Source: Treponema phagedenis (GTDB taxonomy: Bacteria; Spirochaetota; Spirochaetia; Treponematales; Treponemataceae). Taken from it: a DNA stretch of 64,000 bases. Numbering within the stretch: position 1 is the stretch's first letter; each line of letters starts with the position of its first letter. Positions 36,655 to 45,550 of the stretch are shown piece by piece. The notes beneath the pieces are model-generated. The model saw only the letters and a program-made list of their open reading frames with translations. It was not told the origin of the DNA and did not search any database. Position numbers and translations under genes: made by a program. The stretch is taken from the NCBI RefSeq assembly GCF_008153345.1, contig NZ_CP042818.1:1798001-1862000 (forward strand), written 5' to 3'.

Positions 36655-37872
36655 CTACTTGAGCACCGTAAACGGATTGAGAACCCTGCCGTTCTTAAAT
36701 ACGGAGAAATGTAAATGCGGTCCGGTACTTCTGCCAGTATTTCCAACCTGTCCGATTTTTGTTCCCTGCGTTACATAAGTACCACGCCGTACCAAAACCG
36801 CACTTAAATGTCCATACATGGTTTGGTATCCGCCGCTATGTGTTAAAATAATGTAATTTCCATATACTCTGCTGAACCCGATTTCCGCCACTCTTCCGTC
36901 AAGAGAAGATTTTACCGCGCTTCCCTGCGGAGCCGCAAGATCAATTCCATTATGAAAGCTTTTTGCCCCGGTAAACGGATCTGTTCTGTATCCGAATCCT
37001 GAAGTGAAACGTCCGAATATCGGATAGACAAACAGTTCTCCAAGCGCCTTCCGTAAATCAAACATTGAAAGGGCTGCCCCCGGAATAAACAGCTGCTGGC
37101 CGATATTTAGTATTTGCGAGCTTAAATCATTCGCATCAAGCAGCGCGGTAACCGGAATATTAAAATTTCCGGCAATGGATTGCAAAGATTCTCCGGTTTT
37201 CACCGTATGCATAATTCCGTCCATTGACGGCACTTTTATAGTCTCTCCAACTAAAAGCCGTCGTGCATTGGAAATATTATTTACCGAAAGTATCGAGCTC
37301 ATGTTTTTTAATCCGTAACGCACGGTAATACCGCTGATTGTATCGCCTCGTTTTACGGTATAAGTATTATACGAAACAATCGGCAGAGCATCGGCAAGCG
37401 CTTGTGAGGTATTTTTTGCTTCTTCTTCCGGAAATGCGTTGGTATGCAAAATTTTAGAAATAGCAGGATCATCGGCAAACCGTATATTTGCCAATCGATA
37501 CATGCCAAGCAGAAAATCAAATGTTGGTAAGGAAAAAATAATTATCGTACAAACCAAAGCAAGAATAAAAGATACCATAAGATACTGTGAACGTATTTTT
37601 GGAGAAAAAAATATAGGCTCTTGTGTTGCCAAAATAGCGGCTCGAGTCTCACGTCTTTTGGTATGTAAATGAAAAGAATGCTTTTTTTGTTCTAAATCAG
37701 GGTTAAAAGAAAAAAAATCTGAATTGGAATCATAATTTAAAGAGTCAAAATCAAAAGTTTTTGTTTTTTTTCTTGTATGTTCCTCTGTCTTATCGGAGAA
37801 AAAATAATCTGTAGATGTATCAACATAAGGTTCTAAATCAATATCGGTTTGCGGATAGGTAATAATGTCCAT
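36655..37872 (-). CDS. Membrane-anchored LysM-M23 metallopeptidase (murein endopeptidase)
   Basis: 405 aa. A 95-residue charged cytoplasmic N-terminus, one membrane helix (about 97-118), two LysM domains (NTYTVKRGDTISGIT..., MHTVKTGESLQSIAG...), and a C-terminal M23 domain with HNGIDLAAP (HxxxD) and HLHF zinc ligands. The domain order fits a periplasmic peptidoglycan hydrolase or EnvC/NlpD-like activator; the intact zinc residues favour an active enzyme. No Shine-Dalgarno precedes the ATG, which lies four bases from a -10 box. Single gene. Confidence 0.92.
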   Translation of the reverse strand: MDIITYPQTDIDLEPYVDTSTDYFFSDKTEEHTRKKTKTFDFDSLNYDSNSDFFSFNPDLEQKKHSFHLHTKRRETRAAILATQEPIFFSPKIRSQYLMVSFILALVCTIIIFSLPTFDFLLGMYRLANIRFADDPAISKILHTNAFPEEEAKNTSQALADALPIVSYNTYTVKRGDTISGITVRYGLKNMSSILSVNNISNARRLLVGETIKVPSMDGIMHTVKTGESLQSIAGNFNIPVTALLDANDLSSQILNIGQQLFIPGAALSMFDLRKALGELFVYPIFGRFTSGFGYRTDPFTGAKSFHNGIDLAAPQGSAVKSSLDGRVAEIGFSRVYGNYIILTHSGGYQTMYGHLSAVLVRRGTYVTQGTKIGQVGNTGRSTGPHLHFSVFKNGRVLNPFTVLK

Positions 37873-37876
37873 GTAT

Positions 37877-37906
37877 ATACTATCGGCAAAACTTTTTTTG
37901 TGTTAA
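37877..37906 (-). promoter_or_regulatory. Promoter of the M23 gene, nearly leaderless
   Basis: On the minus strand, TTAACA (37,901-37,906), an 18-base spacer, TAGTAT (37,877-37,882), then only four bases to the ATG. Confidence 0.45.
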
Positions 37907-37961
37907 TACACGTATGAAAATAAATGAGTAAAAACGGTTAATATAAATTTTTAAAAAGAGC

Positions 37962-38206
37962 CTAGTATAACGTTTTTTTAATAAGTCTATTATATTTTTA
38001 AAACATCTTTTACCAAAACGTAAAAAGTTTTATAAAAAAGAGTTCGACACAACGGTTTGGTTTTGCCGTCCATGGCAAAACCAAACCTGCGAGTTTGAAA
38101 ACTCCTATTATACAAATGTAGTAGTTTTCAAACTCAATTCTGTTTAGAACCACCGCCATCCGTGGCGGTTCTGAGTTTTGACGTCCATGTCAAAACCAAA
38201 CCTGCT
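37962..38206. repeat. Mosaic palindromic repeat with the complete left terminal module
   Basis: Begins CTAGTATAACGTTTTTTTAA, then GTTTTATAAAAAAGAGTTCG, and continues with GGTTTTGCCGTCCATGGC and AAAACC hairpin arms, AACTCCTATTATACAAATG and CCGCCATCCGTGGCGG. The first 88 bases are closely similar to 51,911-51,998 and to the reverse of 13,440-13,527. Confidence 0.88.
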
Positions 38207-38305
38207 AATCTTGACCCTAAAACAGGAAAACACTCTAAGTTGTTGTAAATCAATAACTTACCACTTCTTTTACAAAAAATCAAAATGAAAATCTATACTG
38301 TAGTA

Positions 38306-38607
38306 ATTTTTGTAACAAAAATGAACTGCAGAACATGCAGATAAGTCGTTTGAACTCTGTTTCGGCGAGGCAATTCGGTTATCTGTTCAATAAGTCAAGG
38401 CATCGTAAAAGATAGTTTAGCATAAACTCATCTTTTAGGTTGCTTTGTGCAATCTAAGCACAACGAAATATCGGCTAGGGATGAGTCGTTGTGCTGCTAT
38501 TTGAGGAAAGACGAAATAATTTTTCGGGTCAATTATTTCGTCTTTTCATAGACGAATCCTTTTAAGCACGTGAGACGACCCGATTTTAGTCTTGCGTGCT
38601 TTTTTTT
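38306..38607 (+). ncRNA. Candidate structured noncoding RNA just upstream of the prophage
   Basis: A -35/-10 pair (TTACAA near 38,270; TATACT 38,294-38,299) would start a transcript near 38,306. It then holds a series of stable hairpins: TAAAAGAT...ATCTTTTA (38,406-38,437), AGCACAACGA...TCGTTGTGCT (38,457-38,495), GACGAAATAATT...AATTATTTCGTC followed by TTTT (38,510-38,546), and a final hairpin with a T8 run. No open frame of note. It is not a tmRNA (no CCA end or tag frame), and I do not recognise it as 6S, RNase P or a named riboswitch. It could be a leader of the prophage operon, a phage small RNA, or the integration junction. Confidence 0.45.
38564..38607 (+). terminator. Rho-independent terminator ending the structured RNA
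   Basis: AAGCACG (38,564-38,570) pairs with CGTGCTT (38,595-38,601), with an inner AGAC/GTCT stem, then a run of T's to 38,607. It separates upstream transcription from the phage genes. Confidence 0.8.
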
Positions 38608-38697
38608 ATCGGTTTTGGAAAAATTGAAGTCGGAAGATGAGCTAATGCATTTTAAAGATTGCATTGAGGCAAGTTTAATGTAGGAGAAGTATGAAAA

Positions 38698-39081
38698 ATG
38701 AATATTGAGGAAATTAAAAAATTATCTTTAAACAGAAGGAAGACAATAGCGAAAAGTGAAAAGACGCCGCAAAACATTTTATTATCTCTTGCCGCAAGCG
38801 ATCCTCATCGTTATGTACGGGGTGCGGTTGCAGAAAACATAAACGTAACAGCAGATATTTTAGAAATCTTATTAGAGGATGATGACCTATATGTACGGAA
38901 TAAAGCACGTGAGCGGCTGGGACTTTTTAAGCTCCGTTTATCAGAAGAGCGAGAAAAAACGATTGAGGAAAAAGCGGAAGATATAGAAGATGAATGCGAC
39001 TGCTTGGCTGATTTTGAAGCAAGAAAAAAAGAACAAGAAAGATGGGCAAAGGGAGCGGAAATATGTATTCCTTTCAAGTAA
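38698..39081 (+). CDS. Small HEAT/LRV-like repeat protein, first gene of the phage region
   Basis: 127 aa, cytoplasmic and acidic. It shows repeated helical units of the leucine-rich-variant/HEAT kind: RKTIAKSEKTPQNILLSLAASDPHRYVRGAVAENINVTADILEILLEDDDLYVRNKARERL. The C-terminus is charged (EEREKTIEEKAEDIEDE). A protein-binding role is likely; the specific function is unknown. GGAGAAGTATGAAAA lies just upstream. It overlaps the next small gene by 19 bases. Confidence 0.65.
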   Translation: MNIEEIKKLSLNRRKTIAKSEKTPQNILLSLAASDPHRYVRGAVAENINVTADILEILLEDDDLYVRNKARERLGLFKLRLSEEREKTIEEKAEDIEDECDCLADFEARKKEQERWAKGAEICIPFK

Positions 39082-39209
39082 CGAAAGATGGATTTGAATT
39101 AACAGACAGAAGTACAGGGCTAATTGTTAAAACGGGAACTTTCAAAGAATGTTGCAGATACATCATCGAAAGTGAAAATAAAAAATCTATAAACCACAAG
39201 AAGGAGTAA
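39063..39209 (+). CDS. Small phage protein of unknown function (48 aa)
   Basis: ATG 39,063 after GGAGCGG. The peptide begins MYSFQVTKDGFELTDRSTG and ends INHKKE. Its stop region supplies the AAGGAG ribosome site of the following gene, a tight phage arrangement that supports it. No known motif. Confidence 0.5.
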   Translation: MYSFQVTKDGFELTDRSTGLIVKTGTFKECCRYIIESENKKSINHKKE

Positions 39210-39213
39210 AAAG

Positions 39214-39600
39214 ATGAGCGAACCTATTACCAAAGTATCCGAAACAATCAGCTTTGAAGATGATTGCACTTTTGGGAATGTTGAAACAAAGCTTTCTAAT
39301 GGCTGGACTGTTACGCAAAAATTTAGCTGGAGCTTTGATAGTTATTATGAACCTGAAATTGACTATCAATGCGAAGACGTCGGGGATTTATCCATTTTTG
39401 ACAAAAACATGGAGCCTTATTCTAACGAGCTGACCAGCGAGGAAGAAAAAGCGCTTGCGCGGTTATGTATAAAAGACGCTGATGAATTGACAGACGCCGT
39501 ATATCAACAAACGGACTGGAAATCACTAGCGGAAGAAGTGCGGGAATACAACAAAAACCCTTATTCATACTATGGAGTAACTCCACTTGATTTTATTTAA
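39214..39600 (+). CDS. Acidic phage protein of unknown function
   Basis: 128 aa, strongly acidic and aromatic (FSWSFDSYYEPEIDYQCED, SYYGVTPLDFI). The start follows AAGGAG by 7 bases. No recognised domain. Its place ahead of the recombination genes suggests early expression; the negative charge would suit a DNA-mimic or inhibitor, but that is only a guess. Confidence 0.6.
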   Translation: MSEPITKVSETISFEDDCTFGNVETKLSNGWTVTQKFSWSFDSYYEPEIDYQCEDVGDLSIFDKNMEPYSNELTSEEEKALARLCIKDADELTDAVYQQTDWKSLAEEVREYNKNPYSYYGVTPLDFI

Positions 39601-39612
39601 AAGGTAAAACGG

Positions 39613-39801
39613 ATGACAAAAGAGCAAGTAATTAAAAGTATGACATTTTTTAGGCACGATAAGTACATGTATATCTTTTGGCGGAATGTATATAACCGTC
39701 AATATAGCAACGTATCCGGAAGCAATAAATGCTCCGGCGCATGTGAAAATTGCAAATGCAAAAACAAGAAACAAGGAGTAACAAATGGAAAACTTAGTTA
39801 A
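39613..39801 (+). CDS. Small cysteine-rich phage protein
   Basis: 62 aa. A CSGACENCKCKNKK cluster near the C-terminus could bind zinc. The ribosome site is weak (AAAAGGT). The end overlaps the next start by 17 bases. Function unknown. Confidence 0.45.
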   Translation: MTKEQVIKSMTFFRHDKYMYIFWRNVYNRQYSNVSGSNKCSGACENCKCKNKKQGVTNGKLS

Positions 39802-40801
39802 ACAACTTTTAGGGAAAGACACAAACTATGTGTTTACGAAGAGCATGGCAAAGGATGAGTGGCGCAACGCACGCCGCTCAAGTATCGGCGGCAGTGATGC
39901 CGGTGCAATCATGGGACTTAACAAATGGGCAAGTCCATTGACGGTATACCTTGATAAAAAAGGCTTACACTCATTTGAAGGGAACATGTTCACCGAACGC
40001 GGATCATGGCTTGAAGACCCGATCCGCCAGCGATGTAGAGAAGAGTTCGGCGTACTCATCGAAGAAGTGCCGTACATGTTTTACAGCGGCGAACAAAAAT
40101 TCATGAGTGCAAATATTGACGGACTCATCTATGTTCAAGAGCCGAAAACAATTTCCGGCATTGAAGTATCAGGTCTTGGCGGCCATGAGATTAAAACATC
40201 TCAGCGTGGAGACGGCTTTGGAGAAAATGAAATCCCCGATAGCTACTTTGCGCAAGTGCAGCACTACATGTCCGTGCTCAATCTTGATTGGTTTGTTTTG
40301 TCGGCGTACATCATTGATAAAAATGAATTAAGACATTATGCCATTAATAGAGATGAAGCGTTTATTACTCGCCTTGTGAAAGCAGAGAAAACTTTTTGGG
40401 AAGACTTTATTGAAGAAAACATAATGCCTGCTCCTTCCGGAGTGGATGCCGAAGATGAAGCTATCGCAAAAATGTTTGAGGGTGCAGAAAACACAATCAT
40501 CCTTGATGGTGAAGCTGAAAGCATGTCGGCAGAATATCTTTTAATTAATGCACAGATAAAAGAGCTTGAAGAAAAAAAATCAAAGCTTTCATCATCTCTC
40601 AAATTAAAGATCATCGAACAACAAACCAACAGCGAAGAGAAAAAAGCAAAAGCTGTTGCCGGTAAGTACAACCTCTCATTTTCAAAATCAATACGAAGAA
40701 CAGTTGACTCGGAAAAATTAAAAAAAGACGGATTGTATGAGCAGTATTTGAAAGAGAGCGAAGTTGCAATGCTGCGCATTACGGAACCAAAAGCAAAATA
40801 A
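39785..40801 (+). CDS. YqaJ-family phage recombination exonuclease
   Basis: 338 aa. The lambda-exonuclease/YqaJ core is clear: WRNARRSSIGGSDAGAIMGLNKWASPLTVYLDKKG, MFTERGSWLEDPIRQRC, SANIDGLI, GLGGHEIKTS and DSYFAQVQHYM, the PD-(D/E)xK residues. It degrades one strand of double-stranded DNA ends to leave ssDNA for the RecT annealase encoded 2.9 kb downstream. AAGGAG before the ATG. A coiled C-terminal region (AQIKELEEKKSKLSSSL) follows. Confidence 0.92.
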   Translation: MENLVKQLLGKDTNYVFTKSMAKDEWRNARRSSIGGSDAGAIMGLNKWASPLTVYLDKKGLHSFEGNMFTERGSWLEDPIRQRCREEFGVLIEEVPYMFYSGEQKFMSANIDGLIYVQEPKTISGIEVSGLGGHEIKTSQRGDGFGENEIPDSYFAQVQHYMSVLNLDWFVLSAYIIDKNELRHYAINRDEAFITRLVKAEKTFWEDFIEENIMPAPSGVDAEDEAIAKMFEGAENTIILDGEAESMSAEYLLINAQIKELEEKKSKLSSSLKLKIIEQQTNSEEKKAKAVAGKYNLSFSKSIRRTVDSEKLKKDGLYEQYLKESEVAMLRITEPKAK

Positions 40802-40816
40802 AGTAAGGAGCATTTT

Positions 40817-42097
40817 ATGTTATTGAAAAATATTGAAATTAGAAACGTGCGAAAAATCAAACAAGCCGAGATTGAATTTCACGGTGCCGGTGTACAGGTA
40901 ATTCAAGGACTTAACAAGTCAGGCAAAACAACAATTGCGCAATCAATTGCATTAACGCTTGGCGGCAGTAAAGATTTTGTGCCGGGAATGATAAGTGTAG
41001 GAGAAGAACAAGCGGAAATTATCGCGTATACAGACGATGAATTAAAAATCCGCACACTCATCGGCGAGAAGGTAACGCAAGATGTTTCGCGGCTTGATGA
41101 GCTAACAGGTCGCTATGCAAAAGTTTCAGGCGGCGTGCGCGCTTTTCTTGATTCAATTCGCTCAGGTCTTGAAATGCCGTTTGCAATTAAAGATTGGACA
41201 GACGAATCAATTATCGAGCTTTTAAAAGAGAGAACAGGGACAAGCGAAAAAATTGCATTGATTGATGAAGAATTAAAAAGACTTGAAGAGGCACGAACAC
41301 AAACAGGACGGGATAAAAAACGGCTTGGCACGCCTACTCCTGTTCCGAAAGTAGAACATGCAAAACCGATTGATGAACTGCAGGCGGAAAAAGAAAAAGC
41401 GCAAAACTTTTTATCAACTCTTAAAAATGCCTTTTCTAACATCAATCAGGAAATGCACACGCTAAATATTGAATCGGAAAGCGATATTGATGCTGCAATT
41501 CAGCGGCTTGAACTTGCAAAAGAGAATTTGCATAAATGGCTTTCAAAAAATCATAAGCAATATTCAAAAGAGGATATCGCCGAAATTGACGCTGCAATTC
41601 TTGAGTGGAATAAAAATGAAACAGCTGCAAACGCATACGATGCCTACATTGCCGCTTGCGATGAAATTAAAAAGCTTGAAGATGAATATAACGGACTGAC
41701 AAAAAAAATAGAAGCAAAGCGGCAAGAGCGAAAAGACACACTTGCAAGTATGGACTTAGGTGTGTCCGGATTGGAAATAAACGAAGACAATCAGCTTGTT
41801 CATAATGGTGCAATTCGCGGAATTACAAAAACGAACACAATCGGCAACTGGTCGACAGCGCAAAGCATACAAGTATTTTTTTCTCTTGGTGTACGGTTTT
41901 CCGGCGAAATGAAAGTGATGGTTGTTGATAACGCTGAAAGTCTTGACGAAGCGCACACTGCAATTATCTCAGAGTGGGCTGAAAAATCGGGCTTCCTTGT
42001 AATCATGCTCAAAGTTGGCGATGTTCCGGAAGAATTAGAAGAGGGAATCATCTATTTGAAAAACGGAGAGGTTGTAGCAAATGAGTACAGAATTTAA
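40817..42097 (+). CDS. SMC/SbcC/RecF-like ATPase
   Basis: 426 aa. Walker A QGLNKSGKTTIAQSIA (about 33-48), a long central coiled coil (150-310), and a C-terminal half with a Walker B-like FSGEMKVMVVDNAESLDE. A short RecF/SbcC-type ABC ATPase, common next to phage exonucleases. It probably assists YqaJ/RecT recombination or end processing. The stop overlaps the LRR gene start by 17 bases. Confidence 0.85.
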   Translation: MLLKNIEIRNVRKIKQAEIEFHGAGVQVIQGLNKSGKTTIAQSIALTLGGSKDFVPGMISVGEEQAEIIAYTDDELKIRTLIGEKVTQDVSRLDELTGRYAKVSGGVRAFLDSIRSGLEMPFAIKDWTDESIIELLKERTGTSEKIALIDEELKRLEEARTQTGRDKKRLGTPTPVPKVEHAKPIDELQAEKEKAQNFLSTLKNAFSNINQEMHTLNIESESDIDAAIQRLELAKENLHKWLSKNHKQYSKEDIAEIDAAILEWNKNETAANAYDAYIAACDEIKKLEDEYNGLTKKIEAKRQERKDTLASMDLGVSGLEINEDNQLVHNGAIRGITKTNTIGNWSTAQSIQVFFSLGVRFSGEMKVMVVDNAESLDEAHTAIISEWAEKSGFLVIMLKVGDVPEELEEGIIYLKNGEVVANEYRI

Positions 42098-43019
42098 CAA
42101 TGAAATAAAAATGCGAACAACCGCAATCTGGGTTGGGTTCAGGGTTACAACAAAAGATGGCAGCCCGTGTGAAGTATGGAACGGTGGTAAGAAAATAGCG
42201 GAGCTGCAAAGCGACAACTGGGAAAACATTGCTGTCCCGAATAACGCAGAAGAGATAATCATTAAGGGGTATGACATACAAGAGTTGTACTGTTGTGGTA
42301 GTAAACTCACCGCATTAGATATAAGCGGCTTAACAAGTTTGAAAGAGCTGTACTGCAACAACAATCAGCTAACCACATTGAACGTAAGCGGCTTAACAAG
42401 TTTGCAATGGCTGGACTGCTCCGACAATCAGCTAACCGAGTTAGACGTAAACGGTTGTACAAGCCTGCGACTGCTGGACTGCTACGACAATCAGCTAACC
42501 GAGTTAGACGTAAGCGGTTTAGTGAATTTAGAAGATATTGACTGTTCCGAGAATGACCTAACCGAATTAAATGTAAGGAATTGTAGGGCTTTACAAAGAC
42601 TGAACTGCTCTTTCAACCGACTAACTGAATTAGATGTAAGCGGCTTAACAAGCTTGCAGTATCTGAAATGCTACGGCAATCAACTTACCACATTAAATTT
42701 AAGTGGTTGTGCGAGTTTGGAGGAGCTGGAATGCTACCGCAATCGACTGACCGAATTAGATATAAGCGGATGTACGAGTTTGCAATGGCTGTACTGCTAC
42801 AACAACAAACTAAGTGCCGAAGCATTCAAAAAACTTTTTGAAGATTTTCCTGAAAATAAAGGTGTGTATTGCGAAGCGGTTTTATACGCAGATTTAGAAG
42901 AAGAGAACAACTACCATTATTTTACGCACCCGACTGAATTAGCAGCTGCTTTTAAAGCAGCAGAAGGTAAAGGCTGGCGGTTCTATAAAGATTTTGCAAC
43001 ATCTGAAAACAGATTATAA
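42081..43019 (+). CDS. Leucine-rich-repeat protein 1 (phage-borne, no signal peptide)
   Basis: 312 aa. The N-terminal cap (to about 65) contains VTTKDGSPCE and WNGGKKIAELQSDNW. It is followed by about nine 21-residue LRRs of the pattern L-x-C-x-x-N-x-L-x-x-L-D-V-S-G-L/C-x-x-L, and a C-terminal cap (EAFKKLFEDFPE ... ELAAAFKAAEGKGWRFYKD). The repeats resemble treponemal LrrA-type LRRs, but there is no export signal, so it is cytoplasmic or released at lysis. The gene lies inside the recombination module between the ATPase and a DnaQ-like exonuclease. Over 127 bases its cap region is nearly identical to LRR gene 2. Binding partner unknown. Confidence 0.88.
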   Translation: MSTEFNNEIKMRTTAIWVGFRVTTKDGSPCEVWNGGKKIAELQSDNWENIAVPNNAEEIIIKGYDIQELYCCGSKLTALDISGLTSLKELYCNNNQLTTLNVSGLTSLQWLDCSDNQLTELDVNGCTSLRLLDCYDNQLTELDVSGLVNLEDIDCSENDLTELNVRNCRALQRLNCSFNRLTELDVSGLTSLQYLKCYGNQLTTLNLSGCASLEELECYRNRLTELDISGCTSLQWLYCYNNKLSAEAFKKLFEDFPENKGVYCEAVLYADLEEENNYHYFTHPTELAAAFKAAEGKGWRFYKDFATSENRL

Positions 43020-43034
43020 AAAAGGAGTAACAAT

Positions 43035-43607
43035 ATGAACACGATTTGGTGCGATACGGAAACAACCGGATTAGAGCCTGAGAATTCGGGAGCCTTTGAA
43101 ATTGCATTTATTTTTGCGGGCAAGGGAAAGGTACCTTGCGAGCGTCTATTTAAATTGAATCCGTTAAATGAAACTATTCTTTATCACGAAGAAGCTGCAA
43201 AAACACACGGTGTAAGTGAAGAAGAAATCAGGTCTTTCCCGCCTGCCGAAGAAATAGTGCCGAATATTGCGAATTTTTTTCAACAAGCAATTCACGTATT
43301 CGGAGACGGAGAGAAGCTCACCTTTGCTGGGTATAACTGTAATTTTGACTATCGGCATTTAGAAGCATTGTTTAATCGCTGCGGGCTTACACTTGCCGAT
43401 TATTTTTCCAAACAGTTTGACGCATTGAAGTTTGTAAAAAAAGCAACAAGACAAAAAGCTATTCCGCGTCTTGAGAATTTAAAACTCGGAACGGTTTGTA
43501 AATCTCTTGGGGTTAATCTTGAAAATGCTCACACGGCGTTGGCAGACATTCAAGCGACACAGGCTCTTTGTATCGAGCTTTTTAAGCGCGGTGTAAAAGT
43601 AGAATAA
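43035..43607 (+). CDS. DnaQ-like 3'-5' exonuclease (DEDDh)
   Basis: 190 aa. Exo I WCDTETTGLEPE, Exo II YNCNFDYRHLEALF, Exo III NAHTALADIQAT: the DEDDh residues are present. Phage-encoded single-strand exonuclease or proofreading-like activity, likely part of the recombination set with YqaJ and RecT. AAGGAG before the ATG. Confidence 0.9.
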   Translation: MNTIWCDTETTGLEPENSGAFEIAFIFAGKGKVPCERLFKLNPLNETILYHEEAAKTHGVSEEEIRSFPPAEEIVPNIANFFQQAIHVFGDGEKLTFAGYNCNFDYRHLEALFNRCGLTLADYFSKQFDALKFVKKATRQKAIPRLENLKLGTVCKSLGVNLENAHTALADIQATQALCIELFKRGVKVE

Positions 43608-43655
43608 GAAAAGCACATTTGTGCTTTAACAAAAACAGAACTGAAGGAGTAATGT

Positions 43656-44618
43656 ATGAACGTAAACAACACAAACAAAAATCAAGTTACCGCTAAAACA
43701 AAAGGCGGCGACTTGCGGTCGATGATTATGGCAAACATGGATATGTTTAAGATGGCATTGCCGAAGGCGATAACGCCTGAACGAATGACTCGTATTGCAA
43801 TGACAGCGGTTACACGGAACCCGAAGCTTGCTCTTTGTAATCAAAATTCTTTTTTTGGAGCTCTTTTAACGGCAGCTCAATTAGGATTAGAAGTAAACAC
43901 GCCGCTCGGGCAAGCGTATCTTTTGCCTTATGATAGTAAAAATGGATTGCAATGTCAGTTTCAACTCGGTTATCAGGGCATGCTTGAACTTGCCTACCGC
44001 AGCGGACAATTCAAACGCATTAAAGCGGTAGTAGTCCACGAAGGAGATGAGTTCACCTACTCATATGGCTTAAATGCAATTCTTGAGCACACGCCAAGCG
44101 GCAACGGAAATCCTACCCACGTATATGCTTTATACGAACTTACTAACGGCGGTGTTGATTTTGAGGTTTGGACTTGGGAAAAAGTTATGCAGCATGGAAT
44201 GACTTTTTCAAAAAGTTTTGGAAACGGACCGTGGCAAACTGCCCCTGAAGAGATGGCAAAGAAAACCGTTTTAAAAGCTCTTTTAAAATATGCACCAAAG
44301 GCGGTAGAACTTGCGGAAGCGGCAAATCTTGATGAAGGCATCATCGATAAAAAACTTGTGCGTAATGACGGAATAGCAGAAATTGTAACAAATATTGAAT
44401 ATACGGAACCGGTGCAACAACAAACAGCGGTACAATATGCAGAACAGGATCCGGTAAACGCGAATGGAAAAACGCGCAGTTCCGAAAGACAAAAATCCGG
44501 AGCTGCTGCACAGATGAGCAAAGAACAACAAATGGCAAACGAAGATGAGCAAGCAATTGAAAAGTTTGAGCTGCAGCAAAATGCGATGTTTGACATTGCT
44601 CCTGAATTCCCCATGTGA
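43656..44618 (+). CDS. recT: RecT-family single-strand annealing protein
   Basis: 320 aa. The RecT core is plain: LGLEVNTPLGQAYLLPY, CQFQLGYQGMLELAYRSGQFKRIKAVVVHEGDEF, and MAKKTVLKALLKYAPK. It anneals complementary strands exposed by the YqaJ exonuclease. The C-terminal tail (250-320) is Gln-rich and disordered. AAGGAG precedes the ATG. Confidence 0.95.
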   Translation: MNVNNTNKNQVTAKTKGGDLRSMIMANMDMFKMALPKAITPERMTRIAMTAVTRNPKLALCNQNSFFGALLTAAQLGLEVNTPLGQAYLLPYDSKNGLQCQFQLGYQGMLELAYRSGQFKRIKAVVVHEGDEFTYSYGLNAILEHTPSGNGNPTHVYALYELTNGGVDFEVWTWEKVMQHGMTFSKSFGNGPWQTAPEEMAKKTVLKALLKYAPKAVELAEAANLDEGIIDKKLVRNDGIAEIVTNIEYTEPVQQQTAVQYAEQDPVNANGKTRSSERQKSGAAAQMSKEQQMANEDEQAIEKFELQQNAMFDIAPEFPM

Positions 44619-44633
44619 TGAGGTAAAAGTCAG

Positions 44634-45437
44634 ATGAAGGTTACAGGGCAGTACTTAGCGCGTAAAGTTTATTCAAACAATGTTCATTTTGTCATGCTCA
44701 AAATCGATGATAAAAAACAAGCTGACTTACTGGACACGCTATTCAAACGAAAAGCGGAACGAGACGCAAGAGCTGGACACGAATCCCTCTTGAATGTTTC
44801 GTTTAATTTGCAATATCGAGAAAAGTCTTATAAACAATTGCGCACGGTTTTTGCCCTTGTAACTGCAATCTTTATTTCGATGGATGGGCGGCTTCCGACT
44901 GAGGAAGAAAAATACGCATTGTATTTGGATTTGCTTGATGTGTATGCACTTAAAACGCCGAGCAAAATAAAACCTGATACTCTGCGAACAATTCATCTAT
45001 CTGAATCAAACACCTTTGAAGCCGCTCATTTTATTAACGGACTTATGCTGCACCTTGCAACCGAATGCGATTTAGATTTGGATTTGCAATCCGATGTAAA
45101 AAATCTTTTATGGGAATGGGAACTGCACAGAGGCGGTGAAGAAAAAGACCCGCTTGATTATTACGATACGGAATGCACGCAACTTATTTCTGAGGCGGAC
45201 TGGCGGGAACTTCATCAGTACAGTGAAGCAAGCGGACTGCATGAGGCAATTCATCTTCATCATATCGTAACGCGTGGAGCGAATGCGGCGGCAATCGATA
45301 AAGCGTGGAATTGGTGCGCCTTAACTTCTGACGAACATGAGCAGCTGCATCATTACGGCGAAAAAGCATTTTTAAAAAAATACCCGCACCTTGAAGGCAA
45401 GTTTAAACGAGCCCACAGAATGGCGGGAAAACTATAA
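44634..45437 (+). CDS. Putative HNH nuclease of the phage YqaS/NinB-like recombination group
   Basis: 267 aa. The C-terminus carries an HNH-like module: EAIHLHHIVTRGANAAAIDKAWNWCALTSDEHEQLHHYGEKAFLKKYPHL. The N-terminal two thirds is a helical domain of the kind found in Gram-positive phage HNHc proteins that sit after recT. Role inferred: structure-specific DNA cleavage during recombination. GAGG precedes the start. Confidence 0.8.
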   Translation: MKVTGQYLARKVYSNNVHFVMLKIDDKKQADLLDTLFKRKAERDARAGHESLLNVSFNLQYREKSYKQLRTVFALVTAIFISMDGRLPTEEEKYALYLDLLDVYALKTPSKIKPDTLRTIHLSESNTFEAAHFINGLMLHLATECDLDLDLQSDVKNLLWEWELHRGGEEKDPLDYYDTECTQLISEADWRELHQYSEASGLHEAIHLHHIVTRGANAAAIDKAWNWCALTSDEHEQLHHYGEKAFLKKYPHLEGKFKRAHRMAGKL

Positions 45438-45454
45438 CCGATGAGGAGGTTTAT

Positions 45455-45550
45455 ATGGATAAGGTAACATTAGAAACCTTAAACAGCGGAGCAGCTATCG
45501 ACCTTTTCAATGTTGAGCTTGAAAAAGTTTTAAAAAACATGGAATTATAA
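45455..45550 (+). pseudogene. Short, apparently truncated phage gene fragment (31 aa)
   Basis: ATG 45,455 with a strong GAGGAGG. The product MDKVTLETLNSGAAIDLFNV... resembles the first 30 residues of a small phage protein family (GAAVELFxxELxKVLxNIxDPNT, usually about 100 aa), then stops at MEL exactly where the 44-bp direct repeat begins. I read it as cut by insertion of the LRR cassette. It could still be translated as a small protein. Confidence 0.55.

Noticed and set aside
38306-38607. tmRNA, RNase P or 6S RNA at the prophage edge
   Set aside because: No CCA end, tag frame or tRNA-like domain; only an isolated GAGGAAAG matches RNase P; the shape is not the 6S rod.
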